In this document: positions 27,685 through 36,117 of the stretch, one piece after another
Position numbering within the stretch: position 1 is the first letter of the stretch
How the letters are laid out: every line of letters starts with the position of its first letter
From: Streptomyces niphimycinicus
GTDB taxonomy: Bacteria; Actinomycetota; Actinomycetes; Streptomycetales; Streptomycetaceae
Length of the DNA: 38,129 bases
Assembly (NCBI RefSeq): GCF_018883605.1
Contig: NZ_JAHLEM010000175.1
Span: 1-38,129 of the forward strand
Direction of reading: 5' to 3'
Translations under genes and position numbers: made by a program
The notes under the pieces: generated by a model
What the model was told of the DNA's origin: nothing
The model's input: the letters and a program-made list of their open reading frames with translations, nothing else
Databases searched by the model: none

Positions 27685-28095
27685 ATGGCCATACCGTTCG
27701 ATGTGCTCGCGGAGCCGAGTCGTCGGCAGATCCTGGACCTCCTGCTGGAGCGGCCCCGCCTGGTCGGTGAGCTGACCGAGCACCTGGGGCTCACCCAGCC
27801 GGGCACCTCCAAGCACCTCCGGGTGCTGCGCGAGGCCGGTCTGGTGCGGGTCCGCCGGGACGCCCAGCGCCGCTGGTACGAGCTCTGCCCGGAGCCGCTC
27901 GCCGAGGTGGACGCCTGGCTCGCGCCGTACCGTCGACTGTGGACCGACCGTCTCGACGCGCTCGAACGACACCTGGACACGATGCCGGAGTCCCTCGACG
28001 CGACCGGCGAACCCGACGTAGCCGACGTGCCCGACGTAGCTGACGTGCCCGACGTACCTGACGTCCCCGACGTACCCGACGGAGAAGCGCGATGA
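27685..28095 (+). CDS. ArsR-family transcriptional regulator with Asp-Val-Pro repeat tail
   Basis: This 136-aa winged helix protein has IPFDVLAEPSRRQILDLL at the start and the recognition helix in GTSKHLRVLREAGLV. It lacks obvious metal-binding cysteines and belongs to the subgroup that pairs with SRPBCC (AHSA1-like) proteins. Residues ~111-131 are seven consecutive D-V-(A/P) triplets from a 9-bp microsatellite, an unusual acidic tail. ATGA overlap with the next gene shows coupling. Likely a self-repressor of this two-gene unit. Confidence 0.9.
   Translation: MAIPFDVLAEPSRRQILDLLLERPRLVGELTEHLGLTQPGTSKHLRVLREAGLVRVRRDAQRRWYELCPEPLAEVDAWLAPYRRLWTDRLDALERHLDTMPESLDATGEPDVADVPDVADVPDVPDVPDVPDGEAR
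28015..28077 (+). repeat. 9-bp microsatellite within the ArsR gene
   Basis: Seven units of GACGTN(C/G)C(C/T)-type sequence encode D-V-A or D-V-P. The period of 9 preserves the frame, so unit number can change without a frameshift. Confidence 0.85.
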
Positions 28096-28970
28096 AAGAC
28101 ACCCTTGCCCAGACCGGCGGCGGCCGCTCGGCCCTGCGCCTGGAGCGCCGGCTCGCCCATCCCCCGGAGAAGGTCTGGCGAGCGCTGACCGACCCCGCCC
28201 AGCTCGTCCACTGGTTCCCCTCCGAGGTCCAGGTCGAGCTGAAGGTCGGGGGCCGGATGGGCTTCGTCTTCCCCGGGCGCGAGGCCCCGGACATGGACGG
28301 CGTCGTCACCGAGCTCGACCCGCCCCATGTCTTCGCCTTCACCTGGGGCGGGGACGAGCTCCGCTGGGAGCTGCGCCCCGAGGGCGACGGCTCTGTGCTG
28401 ACCCTCACCCACACCTTCGGCGACCGCTTCGGCGCGGCCAGCTTCGCCTCCGGCTGGCACGCCTGCATCACCGGTCTCGCGGCCCTGCTCGGCGGCGAGG
28501 AGTTCGCCCACGGCGACATGGCCGAGCTGCACGAGAAGTACGTCGAGGCGTTCGGCCTGGCCGAGGGGGCGGTGGAGACCACCGAGGACGGCGGCTGGCG
28601 GCTGCGCTTCGAGCGCCAGTTGGTCCGCCCCGCCGAGACGGCCTGGCGGGCGCTGACCGGCCCGGCCGCCGACACCCCCGAACCGGCCGCCGGGGCGCCG
28701 GTCCCCCTCGGCTTCCGTACCGACGCGGTTCCGGCGGGCCCGATCACCGAGGCGCAACCGCCCCGGGTGCTCGCCTACGACTGGGAGCGCGACGGCCGCC
28801 CCGCCGGAACGGTCCGCTGGGAGCTGACCCAGGGTACCGGCCACGGCGCCCGCCTCATCCTGACCCAGACGGGCCCGGCGGACGCGGAGGCGGAACGCAC
28901 CGAAGCCCAGCAGGCATGGCGCCACCACATCGGCCTCCTGGCCGCGGAACTTCTCCGGGTGAGTAGCTGA
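28092..28970 (+). CDS. SRPBCC/AHSA1-like double-domain protein
   Basis: This 292-aa protein holds two START-like halves. The first (~15-150) is clear: LERRLAHPPEKVWRALTDP, VHWFPSEVQVELKVGGRMGF, then the C-terminal helix with GWHACITGLAAL. The second (~170-290) repeats the opening as FERQLVRPAETAWRALTGP but is degenerate in the middle, and closes with WRHHIGLLAAELL. Such proteins bind small hydrophobic ligands. Coupled to an ArsR regulator, it may be the regulated effector. The ligand is unknown. Confidence 0.85.
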   Translation: MKDTLAQTGGGRSALRLERRLAHPPEKVWRALTDPAQLVHWFPSEVQVELKVGGRMGFVFPGREAPDMDGVVTELDPPHVFAFTWGGDELRWELRPEGDGSVLTLTHTFGDRFGAASFASGWHACITGLAALLGGEEFAHGDMAELHEKYVEAFGLAEGAVETTEDGGWRLRFERQLVRPAETAWRALTGPAADTPEPAAGAPVPLGFRTDAVPAGPITEAQPPRVLAYDWERDGRPAGTVRWELTQGTGHGARLILTQTGPADAEAERTEAQQAWRHHIGLLAAELLRVSS

Positions 28971-28971
28971 A

Positions 28972-29047
28972 CCAGCCCGTCCGGCGTTCGAGGACCCCAT
29001 CCAGCCCGTCCGGCGTTCGAGGACCGGGGTCTGGGGCGGAGCCCCAG
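28972..29047. repeat. streptomycete-type intergenic repeat with hairpin
   Basis: CCAGCCCGTCCGGCGTTCG plus GAGGACC occurs at 28972-28996 and again at 29001-29025. A hairpin follows: CTGGGGC (29031-29037), GGA loop, GCCCCAG (29041-29047). I recognise this combination as one found between many convergent gene pairs in Streptomyces genomes. It lies between two convergent genes and likely serves as a two-way terminator. Confidence 0.75.
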
Positions 29048-29107
29048 TTGCGGGAAGGGGCGGGGTGGGGAACAACCGGCCACCGGCCCGCACCCGTCAA
29101 CGAAACC

Positions 29108-29968
29108 TCAGCCGAGGAACCCGCTGAGCGCAACGGCCAGCTCGGCAGGCGCATCCTCCTGCACCAGATGCCCCGCACCCTCGATCAGCCGAAACCGCGC
29201 CCCCGGAATACGAGAGGCAAGCTCCCGCCCCCGCTCCACCGGAATCCAGGCGTCCGCCGCGCCCCAGCAGACCAGCACGGGCAGGCGGATCTCCCCGTAG
29301 CGGCCCTCGACCTCATCCGTGAACCGCTGATCGTTCTGCGCGATCTGCCGATAGAGCGCGGGCTGCCCCGCCTCCCCGCACCACGGCTCCACCAGCCGTT
29401 CCAGCACGTCGTCCCGCAGCCCCACCGCGCTCGCGGAGCCGACGTACTCCCGCACCAGCGCCCGATGCAGCGCCGTCGGCAACTGCTCGAAGACCTTGTC
29501 GTTCGCGCCGAGCAGCCGGTACGCAGGCGACCCCCAAGGCGCCAACGCGACCACGTCCACCAGCGCCAACCGGCGATACCGCGCACCGTGCAGCAGATGC
29601 GCACGTAGCGCGACACACCCGCCGAAATCATGGGCGACGACGGCCGGTTCCGCCCCGGCCCCGGCCCCGGTCAGCCCCCACGCGTCGAGCAGCTCGCCGA
29701 AGACCCGGGCCTGGGCGGCGAGCGAGACGTCCTGGTCCGCCCGCTTCTCGGAGGCCCCGTAGCCCGGCATGTCCCAGACGAAGACCCGGTGCCGGTCGGC
29801 CAGCGCACGGGCGACGCCCCGCCATACGTACGACGAGAACGGCGTGCCGTGCAGCAGCACCACCGGCGGCGCGTCCGGTGCGCCGAGCGCGGCCCAGCGG
29901 ACCTCGCCGGAGGAACTGCGGTAGGTGCGGTCCAGCGTCCACTCGGTCTTCCACTCAGCGACTGTCAT
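29108..29968 (-). CDS. alpha/beta hydrolase with aspartate nucleophile (epoxide hydrolase / dehalogenase-like)
   Basis: This 286-aa alpha/beta hydrolase has the oxyanion motif LLHGTPFSSYVWR (38-50). The nucleophile elbow is VAHDFGG, with Asp114 in place of serine. Probable acid Asp239 is in AADAWIPVE and His267 in GAGHLVQED. An Asp nucleophile marks haloalkane dehalogenases and epoxide hydrolases rather than esterases. The WDMPGYGASEK motif fits the same group. The substrate is unknown. It is divergent from the cysteine desulfurase gene; the 144-bp gap holds both promoters. Confidence 0.88.
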   Translation of the reverse strand: MTVAEWKTEWTLDRTYRSSSGEVRWAALGAPDAPPVVLLHGTPFSSYVWRGVARALADRHRVFVWDMPGYGASEKRADQDVSLAAQARVFGELLDAWGLTGAGAGAEPAVVAHDFGGCVALRAHLLHGARYRRLALVDVVALAPWGSPAYRLLGANDKVFEQLPTALHRALVREYVGSASAVGLRDDVLERLVEPWCGEAGQPALYRQIAQNDQRFTDEVEGRYGEIRLPVLVCWGAADAWIPVERGRELASRIPGARFRLIEGAGHLVQEDAPAELAVALSGFLG

Positions 29969-30112
29969 GAGTAAAACCGTAGACGGTCCTTACCGTCGCT
30001 GTCGAGGACCCTGACGCGACCCTCGCGAGGGGGTGCGGAAGAGGCGCCGGGCGGACCGTGCGCACGCGCAGCCGCTACGCACCCCACAACGCCTCGTAGA
30101 ATCGAGGCCACC

Positions 30113-31282
30113 ATGGTTTACCTCGACCACGCCGCCACCACCCCGATGCTCCCGGAGGCGGTGCAGGCGATGACCGCCCAGCTCGCCGTCACGGGCAACG
30201 CCTCCTCGCTGCACGCCGCCGGCCGGCGTGCCCGCCGTACCGTCGAGGAGTCGCGTGAATCCCTGGCCGCCTCGCTGGGCGCCCGCCCGAGCGAGGTCGT
30301 CTTCACCGCCGGAGGCACCGAGGCCGACAACCTCGCGGTCAAGGGGCTCTACTGGTCCCGCAGGGACGCCGATCCGGCCCGCGTCCGGGTGCTCGCGAGC
30401 CCCGTGGAGCACCACGCCGTGCTCGACGCGGTCGACTGGCTCGCGGACCACGAGGGCGCCCGGGTCGAATGGCTGCCGGTCGACTCCCTCGGGCGGGTCC
30501 ACCCCGACGCGCTGCGCGAGGCGATCGCCCGCGATCCCTCGGACATCGCCCTCGCCACCGTCATGTGGGCCAACAACGAGATCGGCACCATCCAGCCGGT
30601 CCGCGAACTCGCCGACATCGCCGCCGAATTCGACGTTCCGCTGCATGCCGACGCGGTCCAGGCGTATGGCCAGATCGAGGTCGACTTCGCCGCCTCGGGG
30701 CTGGCCGCGATGACCGTCAGCGGCCACAAGATAGGCGGCCCCTACGGCATCGGCGCGCTGCTGCTCGGCCGTGAGCACATGCCCGTGCCCGTACTGCACG
30801 GCGGCGGCCAGGAGCGCCAGGTGCGCTCCGGGACCCTCGACACCCCGGCCATCGCCGCCTTCGCCGTCGCCGGTGCGTATGCCACCGAGCACCGCGAGGA
30901 GTTCGCCCGCGAGATCGGCGCGCTGCGCGACGCGCTGATCACGGCCGTGCGTACGGCCGTGCCCGACGCGGTTCTCGGCGGCGACCCCGATCCGGCGGGC
31001 CGGCTACCCGCCAATGCCCACTTCTCCTTTCCCGGCTGCGAGGGCGATTCGCTGCTTCTGCTGCTGGACGCGCAGGGCATCGAATGCTCGACGGGCTCGG
31101 CCTGCACGGCTGGTGTCGCTCAGCCCAGCCATGTGGTCCTGGCCACCGGCAGCGACTCCGAACTGGCCCGCGGCACCCTGCGCTTCTCGCTCGGCCACAC
31201 CTCGACCAAGGCCGATGTCGAGGCCGTCGCGGAGGCGATCGGTCCGGCGGTGGAGCGGGCGCGCGGGGCGGGGCTGAGCTGA
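30113..31282 (+). CDS. cysteine desulfurase (IscS/NifS type)
   Basis: This 389-aa PLP enzyme removes sulfur from cysteine as an enzyme-bound persulfide. It starts YLDHAATTPMLPEAV, carries the stacking His in SPVEHHAV (100-101), the PLP lysine Lys206 in SGHKIGGPYG, and the catalytic Cys331 in STGSACTAG. The SSGSACTS-like loop indicates the IscS (group I) type. No IscU or Suf scaffold genes are near, while mnmA lies 3.5 kb downstream on the same strand. The likely job is supplying sulfur for tRNA thiolation. Confidence 0.93.
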   Translation: MVYLDHAATTPMLPEAVQAMTAQLAVTGNASSLHAAGRRARRTVEESRESLAASLGARPSEVVFTAGGTEADNLAVKGLYWSRRDADPARVRVLASPVEHHAVLDAVDWLADHEGARVEWLPVDSLGRVHPDALREAIARDPSDIALATVMWANNEIGTIQPVRELADIAAEFDVPLHADAVQAYGQIEVDFAASGLAAMTVSGHKIGGPYGIGALLLGREHMPVPVLHGGGQERQVRSGTLDTPAIAAFAVAGAYATEHREEFAREIGALRDALITAVRTAVPDAVLGGDPDPAGRLPANAHFSFPGCEGDSLLLLLDAQGIECSTGSACTAGVAQPSHVVLATGSDSELARGTLRFSLGHTSTKADVEAVAEAIGPAVERARGAGLS

Positions 31283-31359
31283 GGGGCAGGGCTCACCTGA
31301 CGGGGCGGGGCCCGGCCCGGCCGATATCTCCGCCCGGACCCGCCACATCATAACCATGG

Positions 31360-31395
31360 AATTCGAATTGTCCTGGCGGCCATTTCACATAACCT
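31360..31395 (+). promoter_or_regulatory. candidate promoter of the PQQ-like lipoprotein gene
   Basis: TTGTCC (31368-31373) and TAACCT (31390-31395) are spaced 16 bp, a reasonable HrdB-type promoter. A palindrome AATTCGAATT (31360-31369) overlaps the -35 box and could be an operator. This stretch is notably AT-rich for the window. Confidence 0.45.
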
Positions 31396-31510
31396 ACGGA
31401 ACAGTCATCTCCGCTTGAAATGGCGGAGAGCCGTGGGAAAGGATTTCCCCGTCAACGGACCTGGCATGCGCGGAAAGCGCACAGGTTTTCTTCACGGGGA
31501 AATCCAGGAG
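31393..31510 (+). promoter_or_regulatory. structured 5' leader with alternative hairpins, possible cis-regulatory RNA
   Basis: Stem 1: TCTCCGC (31408-31414) with GCGGAGA (31423-31429), enclosed by ACGG/CCGT (31396-31399/31431-31434). Stem 2: GGATTTCCCCGT (31441-31452) with ACGGGGAAATCC (31494-31505), containing nested ACCTG/CAGGT and TGCGC/GCGCA pairs. Competing stem: GGGAAA (31435-31440) with TTTCCC (31444-31449), which would break stem 2. The 3' arm of stem 2 abuts the AGGAG at 31506-31510. I could not match it to a known riboswitch. Confidence 0.6.
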
Positions 31511-31517
31511 TTCATCG

Positions 31518-32957
31518 ATGTCGCAGCCTTCGCTGCCGCCGCACCACCCGTCGCACCAGCCCCCGCAGTCGCGGGGGGCGCAGCGGCCGCCGTCGCGGGG
31601 GCGGCGTGCCAGGCCCGCCCTGAAGCTGATCGTGGGCGGAGCCCTCGCCGTCGCCCTGGTGACCGGCTGCGGGTCCGGAGACGATGACGACGGCGGTAAG
31701 AACGGAGGGTCGTCCCAGGGCGCTCAGGCGAAGACGCTGGGCAAGGTCGCCATGCCGAAGGTCGGCAAGGAGACCAACACCATGGGCACCTGGGTCACGG
31801 ACACGACCTTTGTGAAGGGCGACGTCAACAAGATCGTCGGCTACTCGCTCGACGGCGCCAAATCGCGGTGGGAGATACCGCTGGGCGGGCAGCTCTGCTG
31901 GGCCGCACCGCATATGACCAAGGAGGGGCTGACCGCGGTCCTGTTCCGGGACGGCGCGGGGGAGGACGCGCTGTGCACCCGGGTCGGGCTGGTCGACCTG
32001 AAGAAGGGCAAGCTGGTCTGGCAGAAAGAGGGGTCGGACAGCGAGGGCAACGCCGGGGTGCAGTTCGACGAGGTCACCATCGGCGGTGGCACCGTCGCCG
32101 CGGGCGGCACCGGCGGCGGGGGCGCCTGGTCGCTGGACGGCAAGCCGCTGTGGAAGCCCGCCTACCTCGCGGACTGCGACGACGACGGCTACGCGGGCGG
32201 CGATGACAAGATCGTCGCGATTCGCGGCTGCGACAGCAGCGAGGACTCCAGCGAACAGCGGCTGGAGGTCCAGACGGTGGATCCCAGGACCCGCGACGTG
32301 CTCTCCTCCTACAAGCTGGACGAGAAGGTCGAATACGCGCATGTGATCTCCACCGCGCCGCTCGTCGTGGCCGTCGACACCGGCGACTCGGACGCCGGGA
32401 CGGGCACCACCGACATCCTGACCATCGACGACAGCGGCAAGCAGGGCAAGCTGCTCAGCACGATCGACGTCCTGGCCAAGGGATACCAGCCCAACTGCCC
32501 GGCCACGAGCGTGGAGGGCTGCACCGAGCTCGCCCTCGACAAGGCGAGCAGCACCCTCTACCTCTCCTCCGAGGTGGACGTGGACCATGGCGGCCCGGGG
32601 GAGCGGATCACCGGCCTGGATCTGAAGACCGGCAAGGAGACCGGGAAGACGAAGATGGCGGAGAGCCGGTCGCTGATCCCCATCCAGACCGATGACGACG
32701 GCGCCCTGATCGCCTATCTGGGCTCCATGTACAGCGAGGCCGGCGGGGTTGTGCGCGTCGACCCCAAGACCTTCGGGATGGAGACGCTCCAGACCCACCC
32801 GGACGACATGAAGGACGCGGAGTCCGGGATGGACGTCTACGGGGACTGCACCATGATCTACACCGGTAAGAGGCTCTACATCGGCGACAACCGGGCGAGC
32901 AGGCCCGCCAGCGGCGACGGCGCGGGCCGTCCGCTGGCCGTCGTCTTCGGCGCCTGA
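31518..32957 (+). CDS. PQQ-like beta-propeller lipoprotein
   Basis: This 479-aa protein has a Pro/His/Gln-rich cytosolic start, a basic patch, then a signal helix and lipobox LVTGC with Cys51. The mature part has repeated blade-like units, for example VGYSLDGAKSRWEIPLG, GLVDLKKGKLVWQK and ITGLDLKTGKETGK. These fit a PQQ-binding-like propeller (WD40/YVTN-like fold). No enzyme active site is seen; these often bind proteins or act as sensors at the outer membrane face. ATG at 31518 has AGGAG 7 nt upstream. Its long structured leader suggests post-transcriptional control. Confidence 0.87.
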   Translation: MSQPSLPPHHPSHQPPQSRGAQRPPSRGRRARPALKLIVGGALAVALVTGCGSGDDDDGGKNGGSSQGAQAKTLGKVAMPKVGKETNTMGTWVTDTTFVKGDVNKIVGYSLDGAKSRWEIPLGGQLCWAAPHMTKEGLTAVLFRDGAGEDALCTRVGLVDLKKGKLVWQKEGSDSEGNAGVQFDEVTIGGGTVAAGGTGGGGAWSLDGKPLWKPAYLADCDDDGYAGGDDKIVAIRGCDSSEDSSEQRLEVQTVDPRTRDVLSSYKLDEKVEYAHVISTAPLVVAVDTGDSDAGTGTTDILTIDDSGKQGKLLSTIDVLAKGYQPNCPATSVEGCTELALDKASSTLYLSSEVDVDHGGPGERITGLDLKTGKETGKTKMAESRSLIPIQTDDDGALIAYLGSMYSEAGGVVRVDPKTFGMETLQTHPDDMKDAESGMDVYGDCTMIYTGKRLYIGDNRASRPASGDGAGRPLAVVFGA

Positions 32958-32967
32958 GCCAGGTCCG

Positions 32968-33642
32968 TCACTTCGCCGTCCGTGGCACGCGCACCGCTCG
33001 CACCGCCCGTATATAGCGGTCCCAGTCCCAGTGGCGGCCCGGATCGGTGTGATCGGTGCCCGGCACCTCCACATGGCCGACGATGTGCTCACGGTCCCGC
33101 GGTATGTCGTACCGCTCGCAGATCGACGCGGTCAGCCGTGCCGAGGCGCGGTACATCGCGTCCGTGAAGGAGCTCGGCTTGCTCACGAACCCCTCGTGCT
33201 CGATGCCGATGCTGCGCTCGTTGTACGGGCGGTTGCCCGCGTGGAAGGCCACATCCAGCTCGCGCACCATCTGAGCGATATGCCCGTCGCGGCGCACCAC
33301 ATAGTGCGCCGCGGCGCGGTGCCCGGGGTCCCGGAAGACCCGCACCGCGTCGTCGTAGCTGCCCTGGACCACATGGATCACCACCCGGTCGATGGTGTAG
33401 TCGTCCGGCCGGTCGGCCCACCGCCAGTTCGCCCCCGAGGCCGCGATCCACTCCGCGCCCGGCTGGTCGACCGCGCCCGCCTTGCGCGGCTTTTCGATCC
33501 CGGGCAGCCGCCACCACATCCGGGACAGCTCGTCCCGCGCGGCATAGCCCGCGACCCCGGCCGCGCCGAGCCCGGCCGAACCTCCGATCAGGAGGGTGCG
33601 CCTGCTGACGCGGCGTCCACCGCCGGTCGTGGTCTCGCTCAC
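32968..33642 (-). CDS. Tat-exported N-acetylmuramoyl-L-alanine amidase (amidase_2)
   Basis: This 224-aa protein has a twin-arginine signal: SRRTLLIGG followed by a hydrophobic stretch with AGLGAAGVAGYA. The amidase_2/PGRP domain has IDRVVIHVVQGSYDDAVRVF, AHYVVRRDGHIAQMV, IGIEHEGF, and HIVGHVEVPGTDHTDPG with zinc-ligand histidines. It cleaves the MurNAc-L-Ala bond of peptidoglycan, outside the membrane. GTG at 33642 gives a normal-length Tat n-region; ATG at 33693 (AAGG at 9 nt) is a serious alternative adding 17 residues. Confidence 0.9.
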   Translation of the reverse strand: MSETTTGGGRRVSRRTLLIGGSAGLGAAGVAGYAARDELSRMWWRLPGIEKPRKAGAVDQPGAEWIAASGANWRWADRPDDYTIDRVVIHVVQGSYDDAVRVFRDPGHRAAAHYVVRRDGHIAQMVRELDVAFHAGNRPYNERSIGIEHEGFVSKPSSFTDAMYRASARLTASICERYDIPRDREHIVGHVEVPGTDHTDPGRHWDWDRYIRAVRAVRVPRTAK

Positions 33643-33793
33643 GGAACGCTCAACGCGCGAGGGCGGGCATCCAGTTCCGGCCGATGGGATCATGGCCAGA
33701 AGCCTTCGTTCCGGGCGACGGCCCTCTGGCCGGCCGAGTAGATGAACGTTGGACTGAGCGTTGAACTGTCTCTGAGTCGGTCGCCATCGCTCT

Positions 33794-33872
33794 GCCCGGG
33801 GCTCCGTACCTCGGCCCGGGCTCCGTACCTCGGAACGTATCCACCGGAATGTATTCACCGGAATGTGTCCAT
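33794..33872. repeat. two sets of tandem repeats in a divergent promoter region
   Basis: GCCCGGG(G)CTCCGTACCTCG occurs twice at 33794-33832. It is followed by three near-identical 14-bp units starting CGGAA(T/C)GTAT or GTGT at 33831-33844, 33845-33858 and 33859-33872. They end 24 nt before the oxidoreductase start, close to where a promoter or operator is expected. Confidence 0.7.
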
Positions 33873-33895
33873 CCGCTCGACGAGGAGCTGACGGT

Positions 33896-34816
33896 ATGCG
33901 CATCGGATTCGCCCTTCCCCAGTTCGGCCCGCTGGCCCATCACCCCGAGGACATCGCGCGATTCGCGCGCCGGGCCGAGGAGCTCGGCGCGGACAGCCTG
34001 TGGGTCGGGGACCGCCTCCTCGCCCCGGTGGACCCGATCGTCGGCTACGCGGGCACCGATGTGATCCCGCCGGAATTCCGCGCCGCGCTGGATCCCTTCA
34101 CCGTGCTGGCCACCGCCGCCGCGGCCACCGAGCGGGTCCAGCTCGGCACCGATGTCATCAACGCCCCCTGGTACCCGCCCGCGGTGCTCGCCCGCACCCT
34201 GACCACCATCGATGTGCTGAGCGCGGGCCGGCTGCTGGTCGGCCTCGGCACCGGCTGGTCCCCCGAGGAGTACGAGGCGGTCGACATCCCCATGGCCGAG
34301 CGCGGGCGGCGCCTCGACGAATGCCTCGACGCCCTGGACGCCTGGTGGACCAGGAACCCGGTCGAGTACCGCGGGAACCACTGGACCGTGCCCGCCTCCC
34401 ATGTCGACGTCAAACCGGCCTCCCGCCCCCATCCGCCCGTCTACCTCGCCGCCTTCGCGCCCGCGGCCATGCGCCGGGTGGCCCGGCGCGCCGACGGCTG
34501 GCTGCCCGTCGTGGTCGTCCCCGCGGCGCCCGGCGCCCCCGACCCGATCGCCACCCTCGCCGAGGGGCTGGGCGGGGTGCGGGAAGCGGTCGGGCGGGAG
34601 GGCCGGGACCCGGCCGCGTTCGACGCGATCCTGCGGGTCAACCCCAGTTCCGGCGCCTCCGTGGACGACATCGCGACGACCCTGGTCCGGGCCGGGCGGG
34701 AGGCGGGCATCCAGCACGCCTTCGTCGATCTGATCTATCTCGGGAAGGACACCGACCAGGCCCTGGACCTCGTCCGGCGGGTGCTGGAGCGGGCCCGGAA
34801 CCAGTTGCGTGCGTAG
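33896..34816 (+). CDS. LLM-class F420-dependent oxidoreductase
   Basis: This 306-aa protein is a luciferase-like TIM barrel of the type that uses F420. It starts MRIGFALPQFGP; the substrate/cofactor strand is LGADSLWVGDRLL, then LGTDVINAPWYPPAVLARTL, IDVLSAGRLLVGLGTGWSPEEY and HPPVYLAAFAPAAMRR. ATG at 33896 follows GAGGAG by ~8 nt; an upstream in-frame ATG lacks a site. The substrate cannot be read. It precedes mnmA by 18 nt, so the two are probably cotranscribed, though I know of no functional link. Confidence 0.9.
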   Translation: MRIGFALPQFGPLAHHPEDIARFARRAEELGADSLWVGDRLLAPVDPIVGYAGTDVIPPEFRAALDPFTVLATAAAATERVQLGTDVINAPWYPPAVLARTLTTIDVLSAGRLLVGLGTGWSPEEYEAVDIPMAERGRRLDECLDALDAWWTRNPVEYRGNHWTVPASHVDVKPASRPHPPVYLAAFAPAAMRRVARRADGWLPVVVVPAAPGAPDPIATLAEGLGGVREAVGREGRDPAAFDAILRVNPSSGASVDDIATTLVRAGREAGIQHAFVDLIYLGKDTDQALDLVRRVLERARNQLRA

Positions 34817-34834
34817 CTATATGCTGGTCGGGTT

Positions 34835-35986
34835 ATGACTGACTTCCCCGGTGCGCCCACAGGTCCCCGCGACGGCCGCCGGCTGCGCGTTCTCGCCGCC
34901 ATGTCCGGCGGTGTGGACTCCGCGGTCGCCGCCGCGCGGGCGGCCGAGGCGGGCCACGATGTGACCGGCGTCCATCTCGCGCTCTCCGCCAACCCGCAGT
35001 CGTTCCGCACCGGCGCCCGTGGCTGTTGCACCATCGAGGACTCGCGGGACGCCCGGCGCGCCGCCGATGTGATCGGCATCCCGTTCTATGTGTGGGACCT
35101 CGCCGAGCGCTTCCGTGAGGACGTGGTCGAGGACTTCATCGCCGAGTACGAGGCGGGCCGTACCCCCAATCCGTGTCTGCGCTGCAACGAGAAGATCAAG
35201 TTCGCCGCGCTGCTGGACAAGGCGCTCGCCCTCGGCTTCGACGCCGTCTGCACCGGCCACTACGCCACGATCGTGGAGCACCCGGACGGCGCGCGTGAGC
35301 TGCACCGCGCCAGCGATATGGCCAAGGACCAGTCCTATGTGCTCGGGGTGCTCGACGAGCGCCAGCTCGCCCATGCGATGTTCCCCCTCGGCGACACCCT
35401 GACGACCAAGGACGAGATCCGCGCGGAGGCCGAGCGGCGGGGCCTGGCCGTCGCCAAGAAGCCCGACAGCCATGACATCTGCTTCATCGCCGACGGCGAC
35501 ACCCAGGGCTTCCTCGCCGGTCATCTCGGCACCGCCGAGGGCGACATCGTCGACGAGGACGGGCACAAGCTGGGCACCCACGAGGGCGCGTACGGCTTCA
35601 CCATCGGCCAGCGCCGGGGGCTGCGCATCGGCCATCCGGCGCCCGACGGCAAGCCGCGCTATGTGCTGGACATCTCCCCGGTGGACAACAGGGTCACGGT
35701 CGGCCCGGTCGAGGCCCTGGACGTCGCCGCCCTGACCGCCATCAAGCCGCGCTGGTGCGGAGCCCCTCCGGTGGGCCCCGGCGGCTACACCGCCCAACTG
35801 CGCGCCCATGGCGGCGAGACCGAGGTGACGGCCGAGCCGATCGGGGTAACCGGTCTGCGGGTGACCTTCGCCGAGCCGGTGCGGGGCGTGGCCCCGGGGC
35901 AGGCGATCGTGCTCTACGACGGCACCCGGGTGGTCGGCTCCGCCACCATCGCCACGACCGAGCGCGCGCAGGTCGTCGCCTCGTAG
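34835..35986 (+). CDS. mnmA: tRNA-specific 2-thiouridylase
   Basis: This 383-aa enzyme adds sulfur to U34 of tRNA-Lys, -Glu and -Gln. It has the PP-loop [13 protein letters not shown] (21-33), the nucleophile Cys114 in [10 protein letters not shown] and the sulfur-carrying Cys216 in [12 protein letters not shown]. The C-terminal beta domain ends at the stop. ATG at 34835 follows a GG-rich site. Its sulfur comes from a cysteine desulfurase, as encoded at 30113-31282. Confidence 0.96.
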   Translation: MTDFPGAPTGPRDGRRLRVLAAMSGGVDSAVAAARAAEAGHDVTGVHLALSANPQSFRTGARGCCTIEDSRDARRAADVIGIPFYVWDLAERFREDVVEDFIAEYEAGRTPNPCLRCNEKIKFAALLDKALALGFDAVCTGHYATIVEHPDGARELHRASDMAKDQSYVLGVLDERQLAHAMFPLGDTLTTKDEIRAEAERRGLAVAKKPDSHDICFIADGDTQGFLAGHLGTAEGDIVDEDGHKLGTHEGAYGFTIGQRRGLRIGHPAPDGKPRYVLDISPVDNRVTVGPVEALDVAALTAIKPRWCGAPPVGPGGYTAQLRAHGGETEVTAEPIGVTGLRVTFAEPVRGVAPGQAIVLYDGTRVVGSATIATTERAQVVAS

Positions 35987-36117
35987 CCGGGCCGCCGGAC
36001 CCCGACGGATATCCGCTTTTGGCGAGAAAGAAGCCGAAAGTCAGGATGGGGTGGATTATCTCCGTTTGGCGCGATCAGTTTCTCTGAAATTAACGTGCGT
36101 CCGGCCATTCCGGTGGC

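Noticed and set aside
31393..31510. Match to the c-di-AMP (ydaO) riboswitch
   Set aside because: Some G-rich segments recall it, but the conserved core strings and length are not there, so I leave it unnamed.
31512..33092. Long minus-strand open frame (~526 codons)
   Set aside because: It is antisense to the lipoprotein, with no domain. The lipoprotein has signal, lipobox and blades.
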